From Taudactylus pleione (Eukaryota; Chordata; Amphibia; Anura; Myobatrachidae): a DNA stretch of 64,000 bases. The stretch is from contig JAUIMM010000135.1 in the NCBI GenBank assembly GCA_031769625.1, positions 6,065,501 to 6,129,500 of the forward strand, read 5' to 3'. Position 1 is the stretch's first letter. Each line of letters begins with the position of its first letter. Shown here in pieces: positions 11,705 through 23,216 of this stretch. Both the position numbers and the translations under genes were made by a program. Below the pieces are notes generated by a model. That model worked only from the letters and a program-made list of their open reading frames with translations. It made no database searches and had not been told where the DNA came from.

Positions 11705-11935
11705 TAAGGTGGTCTAAATTGACTGGAAATGACTGGAAATGAATGTTATTGAGGTTAATAATACTCTAGGAACAAAAAAAGCACAAATTATGTGATTTCA
11801 GCTTTTTTTGTAAACTTTTGTAAAAAATCCAGATCCAAATCCAAACCCAGTTACGACGGTTTTTCAAATCCAAATCCAAAGCCAGATGACGAATCCAAAT
11901 TCAGCAAAAGTGGTCTGGCGCGCATCCCTAGTTGA
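11705..11935. repeat. Second copy of the hAT-derived terminal repeat
   Basis: It aligns with 10240-10447 and 62110-62400 (gactggaaatgaatgttatt ... aacaaaaa ... gcgcatccct). It is useful as the empty-site comparison for the MITE at 9863. Confidence 0.65.
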
Positions 11936-12993
11936 TAAGCCAGTATTATTTAATCAAAGCTGATTTGAATCATTCCACTAGGTGTCGCAATACCGCAAAA
12001 CCTTAGTTTTTTAGAGCATAAATATATATCAATATAGAAGACATATTCAGTGGGTTGACATTTTGCAAATGTCGGCATGCTAGATGTCGACATTTTAACA
12101 AAGGCAACATTGTAACATTCTGATTTCAACTTTTTGAATACAGAAAAAAAGATTGGTATATATATAGAGGAAGCAACTCTATATATAAAAACCTCTGCGC
12201 TAATAAAAATCAACCACAAGGATGTGAATTGGCAGATAAATCACAGCAACCATTACTTATGTAGAAATTGTTCAGGACTCGATCAATGAAACATAATATA
12301 TTTAATCATACACGTAATGAATAAAGAAAAAATAAAACTAGAAATTTAAACATATATCACATAATACATCGCATGCTGAAATAGCTTAAAAATTAATAGC
12401 AATTGCTTAAAATCACTCTCGTGCACAGCACCTCACACAATAATTGTATTAAATATATCTCAATATGTTAAATACCATTATCCCTTAATTGAAATGTCCT
12501 GCTGCCATCCGTGTTTAGGCATATAAGGAAATATAAATGAGAATTTGTCCTGCTATTGAAATAGGTGATTTGTCATCCTCATATGTGCATAAGGGTGGAA
12601 AACTGCAAATGTCCCATATAAATATTCAGTTCACCAGGCATAAACGAGGGAATCTCATGTTTGTTACAGTACATGGTGGGGGAGATAGAGGGGCTTATAG
12701 TTCCTCCCCCACCTTTTTTTTTTTTTACATTACAATGGACTCCCTGCTGACTGTCTGTATGTCCCCATTGGTCATCCAGGCCAGTGGGGAAGGTAAAAAA
12801 CCCCCCTTTTTTTCCACTCCCCCTTCGCACCAGACAACATGTTCCACTTATCATCTGCGGTTTTCGTAACAAGAGGTTAAACTTGAATGATGCTTAAAAC
12901 CTTACAGCTAATTAGCAAAATGTCAGCGCTGTTCTAATTGCTCTGTTATTTATTTAGCAAAATAGTATATACTGTTTTTTCTTTCTCTCCCAG
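11936..12993. other. Upstream flank of the first coding exon, unresolved repeats
   Basis: The sequence from about 12170 (tatataaaaacctctgcgct ...) is AT-rich and resembles ends of Penelope-type elements, but I cannot define its borders. Homopolymer runs (T and C) occur at 12712-12815. No promoter or non-coding exon of the MS4A-like gene could be identified here. Confidence 0.35.
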
Positions 12994-13199
12994 TCTCCGT
13001 CATGTCATTGTATGCTGTTAGTGAAGCCACAACACATACCTATGAGACTCTACTGTGTGAAGGTTCCACAGCTGTTCCCAAATTGATGTCTGGCATCCCT
13101 CCTGAGGTGTTCAATCTTGCTGCAGTTGTGCCACAAAATATAGATTCATCCTCCCGTTTTTTCAGAACATTTCGGAAAGGCAAGCCCAAAGCTCTGGGG
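12994..13199 (+). CDS. MS4A-like tetraspan protein, coding exon 1 (N-terminus)
   Basis: This is the first coding exon of a membrane-spanning 4-domains subfamily A (CD20-like) gene. A pyrimidine tract ending in cag places the acceptor at 12992-12993. The ATG is at 13002 and the donor gtaagt begins at 13200, after exactly 66 codons (phase 0). The residues are a hydrophilic cytosolic N-terminus that ends in FRKGKPKALG, which matches the basic motif just before TM1 in MS4A proteins. The six exons together give 237 residues, a normal MS4A length. Family members are four-pass plasma-membrane or endosomal proteins that modulate receptor signalling or calcium entry. The member (A4, A8, A12 or A15-like) cannot be fixed by eye, so no symbol is given. 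The exon starts at an acceptor, so a non-coding 5' exon and the promoter lie upstream and were not identified. Confidence 0.87.
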
Positions 13200-13242
13200 G
13201 TAAGTGTTAACTGAGACAACCTACAAAATGATTATATTTGGG

Positions 13243-13413
13243 GTCTATGTACTAAGCCTTGGTTAGTGATAAAGTGGAGAGAGATAAAGTGCCACCCAAT
13301 CAGCTCCTAACTGTCAGTTTACAGGCTGCATTTGAAATATGGCAGTTAGGAGCTGATTGGCTGGTACTTTATATCTCTCTACGTTATCACTCTCCAAGGC
13401 TTGGTACTGTACT
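13243..13413. mobile_element. Hairpin MITE ('ctaagccttgg' family) in intron 1
   Basis: The outer ends tctatgtactaagccttgg and ccaaggcttggtactgta are inverted. The inner segment ccaatcagctcctaactg and its complement cagttaggagctgattgg form a second stem. Relatives are at 59378-59553 and, with diverged ends, at 63587-63762. Confidence 0.75.
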
Positions 13414-13917
13414 TCTCCCCCTATATGTGCAATACCACTTTGTCTATAAAATAAGCACAGTCACGTGACATCCCAATACGGCTGGTGTCAGGCCTGGCTG
13501 TGATGTGACTTGATGAGACATGTCCATACACTATGGATGTCGATGCATGTGCACATCCACTGTAAAACTATAACCCAATCAGGGCTCTACTACACTGAAC
13601 CAGGCACTATATATGCTCACAATAGCAGAGTTGTGGCCTCCTTGTAATAAGCAGTTACCTATCTCCAGCACTGATTTTTTTTTAAAGGTCATTGGCAATT
13701 GTGGGGGAATGTATCAAAGCTATTTTGTGGTAAAACCTCTGAAATATTGCTTCTATAGATGGTGTTGCCTATAGAAGTAAATTTCAAGTGAGGGGGGATT
13801 ATAATGGGACACCATATACAGAGGGAAAACTGTATGAGCCATAGTAGTGTCATACAGATTGTGACTGTGATCTGAAAATGGATCTGATCAAACCACAGAC
13901 TTCTCCCTAACACCACA

Positions 13918-14440
13918 GGACCTGATTCAGAGAAGGATGGAATTGCAGAGCTACACGCAAGCGGCTGTACAATTCTGTCCATCTCAGATGCAAATGCAGA
14001 AGGTGACAGACACCTCATTGCTGCATATGTGTGATCCCATCACTGTAACCAAGGTCACAGCCTGGGATCACCATCGAAACAATCATTACCATCGCTTGTA
14101 ATTGTTGTCCCTTTGGCCAGGCTGTGGCAGCTGAAGCTTACCGCAGCCTGACCGGGTCCTGGTGGATTGTAAGGACAGGAAGTCTGCATCCATGGTCGCA
14201 GACCCTGGCCTCAGCACTCCCAGAAAATGGGGGTGACTCGCCCCATTTCAATTAGCAAAGGCCATCCACGCCCTCAATTGATTCTGCCTGTCAATCAGAC
14301 AGAAGCTTGGGGGAACTCCGTGCAGTATCGCAGGACCTGTTCTGCACATGCAGAGAACGGGTCCTGTGCACCAGCAGAGTAGGACACATCGGACATGTAC
14401 ATTAACCATTGGGTTAGCTTACATCTCTGAATCAGGCCCA
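13918..14440. mobile_element. MITE with 'cctgattcagag' termini in intron 1
   Basis: The left end ggacctgattcagagaagga and the right end ctctgaatcaggccc are inverted. The interior shows no coding capacity. It belongs with the MITE at 56379-56896. Confidence 0.7.
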
Positions 14441-14523
14441 TAATCTCTATTATGTGTATAAACCATGTAATAATGCCAACATATCTGGTATCCGTTGTAA
14501 TCCATTATCTTGTCTTCCCATAG

Positions 14524-14634
14524 ATTGTGCTGATTGTTGCGGCCGTCTTACAAGTTGCTCTGGGAATAGCACTTATTTATGTCAAATATGAAATATTACT
14601 GGATTCTGGTGTACCATTTTGGGGGTCAATTTTT
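14524..14634 (+). CDS. MS4A-like tetraspan protein, coding exon 2 (TM1 and first loop)
   Basis: Acceptor tcttcccatag ends at 14523 and donor gtaagt starts at 14635. The 37 codons are in phase 0 at both ends. The exon encodes TM1 (IVLIVAAVLQVALGIALIY) and a short first extracellular loop ending in VPFWGSIF. The P-F/Y-W-G motif before TM2 is one of the most conserved points in the MS4A family. The intron before it is about 1.3 kb and holds two MITEs. The intron after it is 8 kb and holds a Harbinger-like element with a Penelope element inside. Confidence 0.88.
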
Positions 14635-15390
14635 GTAAGTACAGAAAGCATTTTCAACAAGCTAATTCTGAAATAATGTAATTATACACATTTTTAATAC
14701 TGATACCATATTAATCTTAATATAGAACTAAACCTTGTAAAATGTTCTAGGTATAGTACAGTAGACACAGTAATAAAAAACAGTTTTGTTAAAATGTTAC
14801 AATATTTTTCTTCTGTCTCTAAAGCCTCATACAATTTGAAAGACTTAATTCACATCTTTAAATCATATTGACTGCTCAACCATGGATATCTCTACAACCT
14901 GAACTGTTGGGATGCCTTGAGGACCACATTTGGGAACCTCTGCCCTAGGGGATGTAATCTAATGTGATTGATGTTGTGGTTGCAATGTGCCACCATTACA
15001 AACATTCCCACACGATTCCTGATGATGTATCACCCATATCGCATATAACAGAATCACTGAGCACAAAGAAAAATTAAGTTAACTCTCTATAATGTATTTT
15101 TTGGCAACAATTTTAGTGTTTAACAAGTTGCTCAGAATTCCAAACTACAGTAACTTAGTTGGCAGAAAGTAAAGGAATTACCACCTTCAAAAATGTTTTT
15201 CCTTTATCACCCTCCCTGCGTAATATCACCTTAACTACTTATTAAAACTTTACTTGCCTATTATCACTTTACCTGCCATAGATAATGATCATGTTACATG
15301 TGCACAATTTTTTAAATAAATGTTCTGCAATATTTAATGGGACTGATTCAGCCTCATGAACAAAGTGATTTTTCACAATAAGTTTGTGTC
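14635..15390. other. Intron 2 sequence, unresolved
   Basis: I see no exon or recognised mobile element in this stretch. It ends at the TAA duplication of the Harbinger-like element. Confidence 0.5.
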
Positions 15391-15620
15391 TAAGGGGTTA
15401 ATTTACTAAGAATCGAGTTTGGGTGAGATTGCAATCTCACATGAGTTTAGGCATGTTTTTCATCTCGCAATTTAAGTAACTAAAGCCAAACTCGAGCGAG
15501 TTTGGCAGAGAGTTCTCTCTTTTCACTGTTAAAACTCGTGTGAGACAGCAAACTCAAAAAAACTCACCATCGGCCAAACAAGAAAGTACTTTTCATGAAA
15601 AAGATGCAAGTCTTGAATTT

Positions 15621-15733
15621 ACAACAACAACAAGAAAGAAAATGAAATGTCCTAAGATGGTGCACTAAACTTAATATTATTAAGTTTAGTGCACCATCTT
15701 AGGACATTTCATTTTCCTTCTTGTTGTTGTTGT
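15621..15733. repeat. Near-perfect 113-bp palindrome
   Basis: Arms 15621-15675 and 15679-15733 (55 bases each) pair with one mismatch around a 3-base loop. Pairing stops abruptly at both outer ends. It lies inside the Harbinger-like element and has no coding capacity. Confidence 0.93.
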
Positions 15734-17565
15734 GACTTTAATCAATATGTCCATGGTAGCACCCCCTTGATTATATTATTATTTAAAGGGGTCATTTATT
15801 GTCCCCATAATTTGGGAGACATATCTATCCTGTGCAACTGGAATATTACTATTCAAGTATTGAATTTACTAATATTCGAGTTTACAATCTCGGGTGAGAT
15901 TGTATACCACCTCCTAAGCTGCAAGTTTGACAGAAACATACACAGATCAGTGTGATTTGTGTAGGTTTCTGCCTGTATACCTAATGTAAAGTGTTTTTTT
16001 TTTGTTTTAAATTATGTAAGGTCCCCCCCAAAAGCCACAACCAGCCCCGGACTAGTCAGTCAGTCCTGGTTCCAAAAATTTTGGGGAACAAAACGAGTAG
16101 GGATCCATGTAACTTAAAACTACATGTAAAGTGGCCACTGATTGGCTAGCGGCCCGTGAGAAATTACAGGTGATTTTGGTCATCTGTCATTTCGCGAGGT
16201 GTAACAGCGAATACTTACACATGTTCGGCAGAGTTCGTGTAAGTCGGTTTGTTGTTTTGACAAGTCCCTGGATGCTACGGAGAGCAGCGCCAGGATGTAG
16301 GTGAGTATAGGATCTTTTTTGCAGGTCCAGGCACACGAATTTCTACATAGAACAAGTGGACCGACCTGCTGGTACAGGTAAGTATGTGTGATTGAGCTAT
16401 GTGTGTAATAAATTTATACTAGCTATGGTGTGTGTTGTGTCTTTATTTAACTATTTATATTACAGTGGAGGTACGAGTACCGGCTGCCTCCTGGCACTTG
16501 TGCCAAAGAGCAGGCATGCTGGAACCTATAGTTCCACTGTAATATACAATAGATTACTTCTATTTTACACTTTATTACCTCCGCACCCACAGCCCCAGGC
16601 TTCAGACTAAGCCTGAGGTGCTCAGGAGAGGGGGGGACCCCTTCTTGTGGGGGGTCTCCACCTCCCCTGAGATTCCCTGCTTGGCCTCACCGGCTTGGGA
16701 TGAGAATGTTTTAGTAGACTAGAAAGGGTGGGTCGCGCTTCCAAAAGAGATGGTGAAGTGGAACTTGTAAGTGGGAGAAATGGGAGGGGTCAGGTAGGTG
16801 CTGCAACATATGCAAGAGTACCAAATCTTGCTAGGCATATACACTGAAAGGAGGATAGGTATACGTGCGATCCTGTGCGGGGAAAGGAGTGTAGTATGGA
16901 GTGTAGGATATGTGATGTGGGGGTCTGGGGGTGGGAGGGGGAAGGAAAAGGGGGGGGATGTACTAATGTGTGGGTGGGTGAGCGAAATGAAGACTGACAA
17001 ATGAATGTGGATCCAACCTACTTTATTGGGTAGACACAGTGCTCCCAAGGGTGGTAACGTGGGTTGGTACCCAGTGAACAGTGCTATAGTCTCGGTGGTC
17101 CCACGGTTGGGGGGGTGGGTAGACCCTTTTAGGGGGCTCCTTTTGCATGCAGTCCTCACTCCTGCACGTCCCCCTGCTGGACCTTTGGTCGACAGACTTG
17201 TTGCAACCGGGGTGTGGGGAGGCTAGAAGCCTGATTGTCTAATGAAATGGCGGCGTCCCGCTCTGCTTTAAGGTGGAATTACCTATCGGTAGGTGGGGAG
17301 GGCTCCACGGTGGCTAGCAGTGGTGGTAATAGTCCTGATGCCGAGCTCGGTGGTGTTCTAGGCCTCCGCGGCCCCACGGGATATTCAGGTGGACTGGCAG
17401 CCGCGAGGGGTGATCAGTGGTAGTCGCTGGATGGTATTAGGGTGATGCGGAGGTCCGCGTGCTTCAGATTATCCCACAGTCCCGTGGGATCGGCGTCGTG
17501 TCCCAGGAGGGGACAGGTGTAGTTGTGCAGCTCAATGGGAGTGAGAGTATGGCTTGTGGTAGGGT

Positions 17566-17602
17566 CTCCAACGCGTTTTGGCTAGTTGCCTTTATCAAGG
17601 AG
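17566..17602 (-). ncRNA. Hammerhead-ribozyme-like motif in Penelope 3' region
   Basis: Read on the minus strand the order is CTCC, TTGATAA, AGGC-AACTA-GCC, AAAA, CGCGTT, GGAG. This matches the hammerhead layout of stem I strand, core box 1, stem II hairpin, GAAA box, short stem III (ACGCGT) and cleavage-side stem I strand. Stem I and II pair. Box 1 differs from CTGATGA, and the first G of GAAA is A, so it is likely a decayed ribozyme. Penelope elements are known to carry such ribozymes. Confidence 0.5.
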
Positions 17603-18776
17603 TTACTGAGTGTAGGAGAATCGTACTATTTATGGGGACTTCCGGGTATGGGTCCGGTCACGTGGGTCGGATGTGCTAATGACGTGTCACGGTGGGTATG
17701 AAACGTCATTGGCTGTTGATCTGATCATGTGTAGATGCGGGCCAATGAAATGCCGCGGTAGGCGTGACGGTAATGTTGGCTGGGTAACGTGGGACGCTGC
17801 TGGCGTCTGCGGTCACGTGGGGTCGGGAATGTGATGACTGTGGGAGGTGTGAGAGACAGGGACTGTGCATAACAACAATAATAATGTGTGGCTTGGGATG
17901 TGTTGGTCTGGGGGCGTCGCACCTGGTGTGGGCTTTAGTGGTAGCCCACATGACTCTTGGTTGCACGTAGCTATGGTTACTGGCTTGGTAGGAGTGTGCC
18001 GATTACATGACAGTCTAACTAGAGGCTAGTGTTGTCTGAACTGACAGGTACGAGCGGATATGATTGTATGTGCATACTGAGAGTATGTGGTATCGTATTA
18101 GGTGGAGGTGAAAAAACAAAGTGTGGGTGTATATTGCTACACACATGTGCCGACAATTTGCGTGTGTATGAACCGCATAGTGTTGATATGATACCATGGT
18201 GACACGTACAATGGGGTGAAATGGGTGTGTGATGATGTGGATCCTGTGTATCTGGGGGTCCATGAGTGAGTGGCATGGGTGTTCCTACGGAATATATCAG
18301 ATCTGTCGGGTGATTGTGAATTACAAACTAAGTCATGCAGCTTGTCACAAAAGCTGAGCTGTGTTGAACCATTGACAACAGATGGTGCATATGTGTCTGA
18401 CCTAGATGGTTATGATGATAATTCAAAGGGAGTGGGATTGTGTGTGGGCTCTTTGTATTTTGGGAAAAATGCTAGAAGCTGGGACAATGATGGATAAATA
18501 ATCTGTAGTGGGCAGAACCCTGTGTAAGGTATTGTGTATATGGAGTGTGTATTAACTAAAATCGAGTGGTAGAAGAGTGTGAAGGTGATGTCCACCTGGT
18601 GGGTATCTGGTGATGTTGTAACTGGTGTGGACAGTACTGCTGGACTGCAACAGACCTCCTATTATCCAGGAGTGCTGATGATGTGATCAGTTAAAAGGAA
18701 CTGGTCATGTGTGTGATAGGTGTACATTAAGGACTGATGTTGTGATGTTATGGTGTAATAGTCCATGATAGTCCTG

Positions 18777-19260
18777 TTATTTAGAAATTACTGATCTAAT
18801 CTCATTGTCAATATTGAGCCCATGGGGTGTGGATGCTTGCAGGATGAAAATCCATTTGAGTTCCTCTTTGTTGAGTCTCTTTGTAATGTCTCCTCCTCTC
18901 CAATTCTTGCTGATCGTTTTCATGCCCGTGAATGTCATGCCCAAGGTGCAGCTGTCATGTTTATCTTGAAAGTGTATGGGAACATTGTGTGTGTCAGTCC
19001 GGTTTTTGATCCCTCTCATGTGTTCTGCTATCCTGGTTTTTAATGGTCTAATAGTACGCCTGATGTATTGCAATTTGCACGGACACTCTAGCATATAAAT
19101 TACGTGGCTGGTGTTACAGGATATGTGTTCCTGAATCTTGTAAGAGTTCCCTGCGTGTGTAGAGGAGAATGAAGTGGTTGGTCTGGTGCTCCTCATCCCT
19201 AAGTTGTGGCAGTTACTGCACGTGCCACAGTAGTAGAAGCCTTTATTGAGAGGTTGGTTA
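18777..19260 (-). pseudogene. Penelope-like zinc linker and GIY-YIG endonuclease domain
   Basis: A C-x-x-C-x-x-C linker (CGTCSNC, about 19215-19240) precedes the endonuclease. The domain reads HVIYMLECPCKLQYIRRT; the second half of the GIY-YIG signature has Arg where Gly is expected (YIR instead of YIG/YVG). It continues RPLKTRIAEH, which contains the conserved Arg and His, and NWRGGD. The Gly loss suggests the endonuclease is inactive. Confidence 0.85.
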
Positions 19261-19491
19261 TCTAGAGTCTTTTGTCTGGCTATGTTGGGGGGTATGTGAT
19301 TGTTAACTTATTTGGTTTTGATGTTGGGTGCCTTCCTGTAAATCACTTTGGGTTGCAGTGGTAGTATAGGGGCTAGTGTTTCGTCTTTTAAGAGTAAATT
19401 CCAGTGTTTCTTCAGTATTTGTTTAATCTTGGTGGCACTAGTGTTGAACTGTGTTATGAATGGGACATTCTCTGTATGGGTTTCTAGACTT

Positions 19492-20445
19492 CTATTGGAG
19501 TAATGGTGCTCGATCTTCCGTGCCGATCCGTTCAAAAGTGTTTTTTAGTGCTGTACTGTCATAGTTCTTATCCATAAAATGCTGTTTCATTGTGGTGCCC
19601 TGTTCATAATAATCGCTGATTTTGGTGCAATTCCTTCGGATCCGTTTAAATTGTCCTGTGGGTATATTCTGCAACCAAATGGGGTGATGGCCACTGCTGG
19701 ATAGTATAAAACTGTTTACGTCGACTGGCTTATGGTATGTCTTGGTATGGATTTGTCGTTGGTCGATGAAGATCTGCAAGTCAAGAAAGTTAACGTCCAT
19801 CCTGCTGTAGTTGGTAGTGAATTGGAGATGTCTGTCATTATTATTGATGTGGCTAAGGAAATCCATGAGGGTTTGGTGTGGTCCTTTCCAGATACAAATG
19901 ACATCATCAATGTACCTGGCCCATAGCACCAGATTTTCCCCCCAGTCATGCCCTGACCAGATCCGCTCATCCTCCCACCTACTCATGAAAAGGTTGGCAT
20001 AACTGGGGGCAAATCTGGTGCCCATGGCAGTGCCCGTCCTCTGTCTGTAGAAGTCATTGTCAAACCAGAAATAATTGTGGGTCAAAATGTAGTCTATACT
20101 GTCCAGGATGAATTGGGTCTGTTGGGGGTCCAGTGTTGGGTCTTTGTCTAGGTAATGTTTGATGCTATCTATTCCTTGTTGGTGGTCAATGATTGTGTAT
20201 AATGATGTCACGTCACTAGTGAGTAGCCAGTGGTCATCACCCCACCTGATCCCTTCGAGGATGTTCAATATGTGTGTGGTGTCTTGTATGTAAGATTGTT
20301 GCTGTTTTACGTAGGGTTGTAAAAAATGGTCTATGTACTGCGAGAGATTTGCTGTCATTGAATTAATGCCAGATATTATTGGTCTTCCTGGGGGGTGATC
20401 AGTGTTCTTATGTATTTTGGGGAGGTAGTAAAAAAACGGGATCAC
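19492..20445 (-). pseudogene. Penelope-like reverse transcriptase domain (open, but cut from its N-terminus)
   Basis: The 317-residue open frame holds the RT core in order: FYYLPKIHKN and GRPIISG (fingers), DVTSLYT with the first catalytic Asp, TGTAMGTRFAPSYANLF (motif B), YIDDVICIW with the paired Asp residues, and VNFLDLQIFID (motif D/E). The catalytic residues are all present. It is probably non-functional because the preceding part is out of frame and the following linker is interrupted near 19490. Confidence 0.88.
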
Positions 20446-20839
20446 TGGGTGCGGATTGTGTATGAATTCGAATTCCTTTTTGGTTAGGATGCCAGTGTTG
20501 AGTCCTAATTGGAGAATGTTATGTAGTTCGTGGTTAAAGGTGTGTGTGGGGTCATGTTTGAGTGTTTCGTATGTCTGTGTGTCTGAGAGTAGGCGTCTTG
20601 CTTCAATGACGTAGTCTGTTTTGTTCAGAATGACAACTCCTCCACCTTTGTCGGCCGGTTTTATGATAATGCTGTCATTATTTCACAATTGGTAGGGCTG
20701 TCAGTTCTTTTCTGTTTAAATTATGTGTTGTGCTTTTTCTGGGGGTGGGTATTTGGTTGATATCGTCCATTACTAATCTCTCAAAGGTATGGACTAAGTG
20801 ACCTTTAAGATGGCTCGGGTAGAACTCTGAAGGGGGTTT

Positions 20840-21567
20840 AAGTGTGGAGTGTTTGTACCTATCTACATTATCTGGTTTTCATTGCGGTGTTTTGGGTTGT
20901 GATATAAAGTATTTCTTAAGTGTGAGTCGTCTGATGAATCTATGTAGGTCTAGATATACCTCGAATTTGTTTAAACCCGTATGTGGTGCAAATTTCAAAC
21001 CCTTCTTTAGAACCAAAATGTCATCGTTAGATAGGGTATGGTTGCTGAGGTTGAAGATGCCTGTGGAAGAGGCCATTACGTTCGGTGTGGTGGTCTTATG
21101 TTGTTTCAATTTGTCCCCCCCTCTACATCCTCGTCTCTTTGATTTAGTTTCCTTTTTTGCCTTACTGGTGTATGCTCGTGGTGTCTTAATGTGGTTTGAC
21201 AGGTCCTGTTGCCTGCCTCCTGATCTAAAAAATGGGCCGCCCATTGTTCAGAATTGTGGTCAGGATGTGTACTGTGATTGAGTGGCGGCTGTCCGGTGCG
21301 GTTAATATTGATGTTTGTGGATGTGGTGTCGGTGTTCAGGTCCCCTCTAGTGGTGTTGATCCAACCTTGCTCTAATGAGAGCCTGGCTAGGTTGGCATAG
21401 TGCGATTCGTTTGGGTCTTCATCGATCTCGTGTATACTGAAAGATCTGTTAATGTCGTAGTCCGTACTACAGGGAGAACCTGGGTCTGTAAGGGCTAATG
21501 CTGGATGGACAATGTGCGTTTTTGGTTTGTGTATTTTTGTCATGTATTGCTGGCTTGTCAGTTGCAA
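20840..21567 (-). pseudogene. Penelope-like N-terminal ORF region, frameshifted
   Basis: Two overlapping minus-strand frames (21106-21567 and 20879-21244) cover it. The first is a hydrophilic, low-complexity N-terminus. The second contains FNLSNHTLSNDDILVLKKGL then KFAP and LDLHRFIRRLTLKKYF, the conserved leader found just before the RT core in Penelope elements. A shift of frame between them, and another before the RT ORF, break the reading frame. Confidence 0.7.
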
Positions 21568-22240
21568 TTTTTTATATATTGGTGTACCGTCAGGGGTGTT
21601 GATCTGTCTGTCGTGTCTGGGATGGGGCTCTATTGTGCTTCCCTATCCTCCTTTCAGTGAGAATGTTTTAGCCCTGAAGGGTCTCCTGGCTGTGGCATTA
21701 CACACCGGTCGGTTTGGATCCGGTGCTGGTTTTTAAATATAGGGGGACCCCTTCGCATTTTTTACCCCTATATTTAAAACCAGGACTGGCCCTGCAGCCT
21801 GGTGCTTGTTCCTAAATTACGGTGGAACCCTACTCGTTTTGTTTCCTGTAATTTTAGGAACCAGGACTGGCTGACAAGTCCGGGCTGGTTATGCTTTTGG
21901 GTGGGACCCTACATCATTTTTTATTAATAATTTAACTTGATTTTTACAGGTCCAATACAAGCAGCCTTCACATATCTTACTGATATGTGCAGGCTGCTTG
22001 TTCGGGTGAGTTTGGCAGAGAGAAAACACTGCAATCTTGGGTGAGTAATCTCATCTAAACTCACAACTAGGGGAAGAAATCTCGATCTACTTCACCATCT
22101 GAAAACTCACTTTCAGCTAAACTCACTTCTTAGTAAATTTGCGAGTTGAAAAATGAAAATGCACCAAGATTCGGCAATGCAAAGAGTGTTTAAAAAAAAA
22201 AACTCGACCAAACTCAATTTATTTGTAAATTTACCCCTAA

Positions 22241-22675
22241 GAGTTGCCTAAGCCTAAATATGCATTTCTGTAAATCTATGGGTTGCTCACAGTAGCATAG
22301 AGGTCATCCAGATAAATGCAAGTAAATGGGTGTAATTGGGGGCAATGTGGAGTTCGCAGGTAGGATAAATGAGCTGTGGGCATGTCGTTGACATGTAGAT
22401 GGAATTGTGAGCTATTCAGAGTCAATACACAGAGATGCGACTGAATTTAGATGGAGTTTTTACACCAAGGATAGCGGTGATGCAAATTCATGTGGATAAG
22501 GATGCATAAAAGAGATGTGGCCACAAGGCTGATCCTGAATATATACAGAAATCTGCATCTTTTTTGAAGTATGTGAAGTGATAGCAGATGTGGCTACTAT
22601 GCGTGAGACTCGGATTCAAGATCGGTATCTATATAATACAGTATGTGACACTTACAATGTATATCGTCTTTGCAG
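22241..22675. other. Intron 2, right flank
   Basis: I see no gene. The stretch may be the remainder of an older gattcag-type MITE that starts near 15345 (gggactgattcagcctc) and into which the Harbinger-like element inserted. Confidence 0.35.
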
Positions 22676-22732
22676 TACATCATTGCAGGAGCTCTGACTA
22701 TTGCAGCTCAGTCTAAACCCAGCATGTGTCTG
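22676..22732 (+). CDS. MS4A-like tetraspan protein, coding exon 3 (57-bp TM2 exon)
   Basis: The acceptor ends in tttgcag at 22675 and the donor gtaagt starts at 22733. The exon is 57 bases (19 codons, phase 0), the characteristic size of this exon in MS4A genes. It encodes YIIAGALTIAAQSKPSMCL, with the family pattern Y-I-I-x-G-x-L-x-I-A-A followed by K-P-x-x-C-L. This is the strongest single piece of family evidence. The segment forms TM2 and the cytosolic turn before TM3. Confidence 0.9.
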
Positions 22733-22855
22733 GTAAGTTATTCCATATACACTACCTTAGAAAATCACTTGGGAAAATTCTGGCTAGATATGAAGAGATG
22801 CTCTGTTTGCACTTGCATAAGAGTGACAATAATATTTGAATTAGTGGCTTACTGA

Positions 22856-23180
22856 TGGTGCATACACACGGTCAGATTTTTCTTCAGATCTGAACGATAA
22901 CTATTTAAAAAATCGTTCAATCGTTCATATCTGAAGGAAAATCTGACATATCTGACATATATGTCAGATGAACGATTTGAACGATGCGCGTTCCCGATGG
23001 TCAGATAATGATATCTGACATCTGATGTGTTTGCAGTCACACTTGGACGATTCCATTCATTTTAATGCAGTCAAGAATCGTTAAATTGTTCAAATCGTTC
23101 AAATCTTTGGTAAAATCGTTCAAACCGTTCAATCGTTCATCTGACAGATCTGACAAATCTGACCGTGTGTATGCTCCATT
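22856..23180. mobile_element. MITE with long TIRs and repeated 'atcgttca' motifs
   Basis: The ends tggtgcatacacacggtcag and the complement of ctgaccgtgtgtatgctcca pair over about 26 bases with one mismatch. The interior repeats atcgttcaa and its variants and gatctgac/gtcagatc many times on both strands. It lies in intron 3. Confidence 0.8.
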
Positions 23181-23216
23181 AGACTTTTTCTACTACCGAT
23201 ATTTTTTTACATTAAT

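Larger units (their letters stand above)
16715..21657 (-). mobile_element. Penelope-like retroelement, nearly full length, decayed
   Basis: A 14-base direct repeat tgagaatgttttag at 16701-16714 and 21658-21671 marks the insertion borders. The reverse transcriptase and GIY-YIG endonuclease are read on the minus strand, so the 5' end is at the right. The order is N-terminal ORF (20840-21567), RT (19492-20445), zinc-binding linker and GIY-YIG (18777-19260), then about 2 kb of 3' sequence with a hammerhead-like motif (17566-17602). Frameshifts separate the N-terminal part. The G-rich 3' part resembles the inverted repeats at 24487-25592. Confidence 0.85.
15394..22237. mobile_element. Harbinger-like DNA element, split by a Penelope insertion
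   Basis: Inverted termini ggggttaatttactaa (15394) and the complement of ggggtaaatttacaaa (ending 22237) are flanked by TAA at 15391-15393 and 22238-22240, the 3-base duplication of PIF/Harbinger elements. Subterminal gagtttgg/ccaaactc motifs support the pairing. No transposase is seen. About 1.9 kb belongs to this element (15394-16714 and 21672-22237); the rest is the Penelope element. Internal sequence of the same family (gtaaggtcccccccaaaa ...) recurs near 40570. Confidence 0.8.

Noticed and set aside
19492..20445. Active Penelope reverse transcriptase
   Set aside because: The catalytic motifs are intact, but the N-terminal region and endonuclease are out of frame and the GIY-YIG signature is altered.
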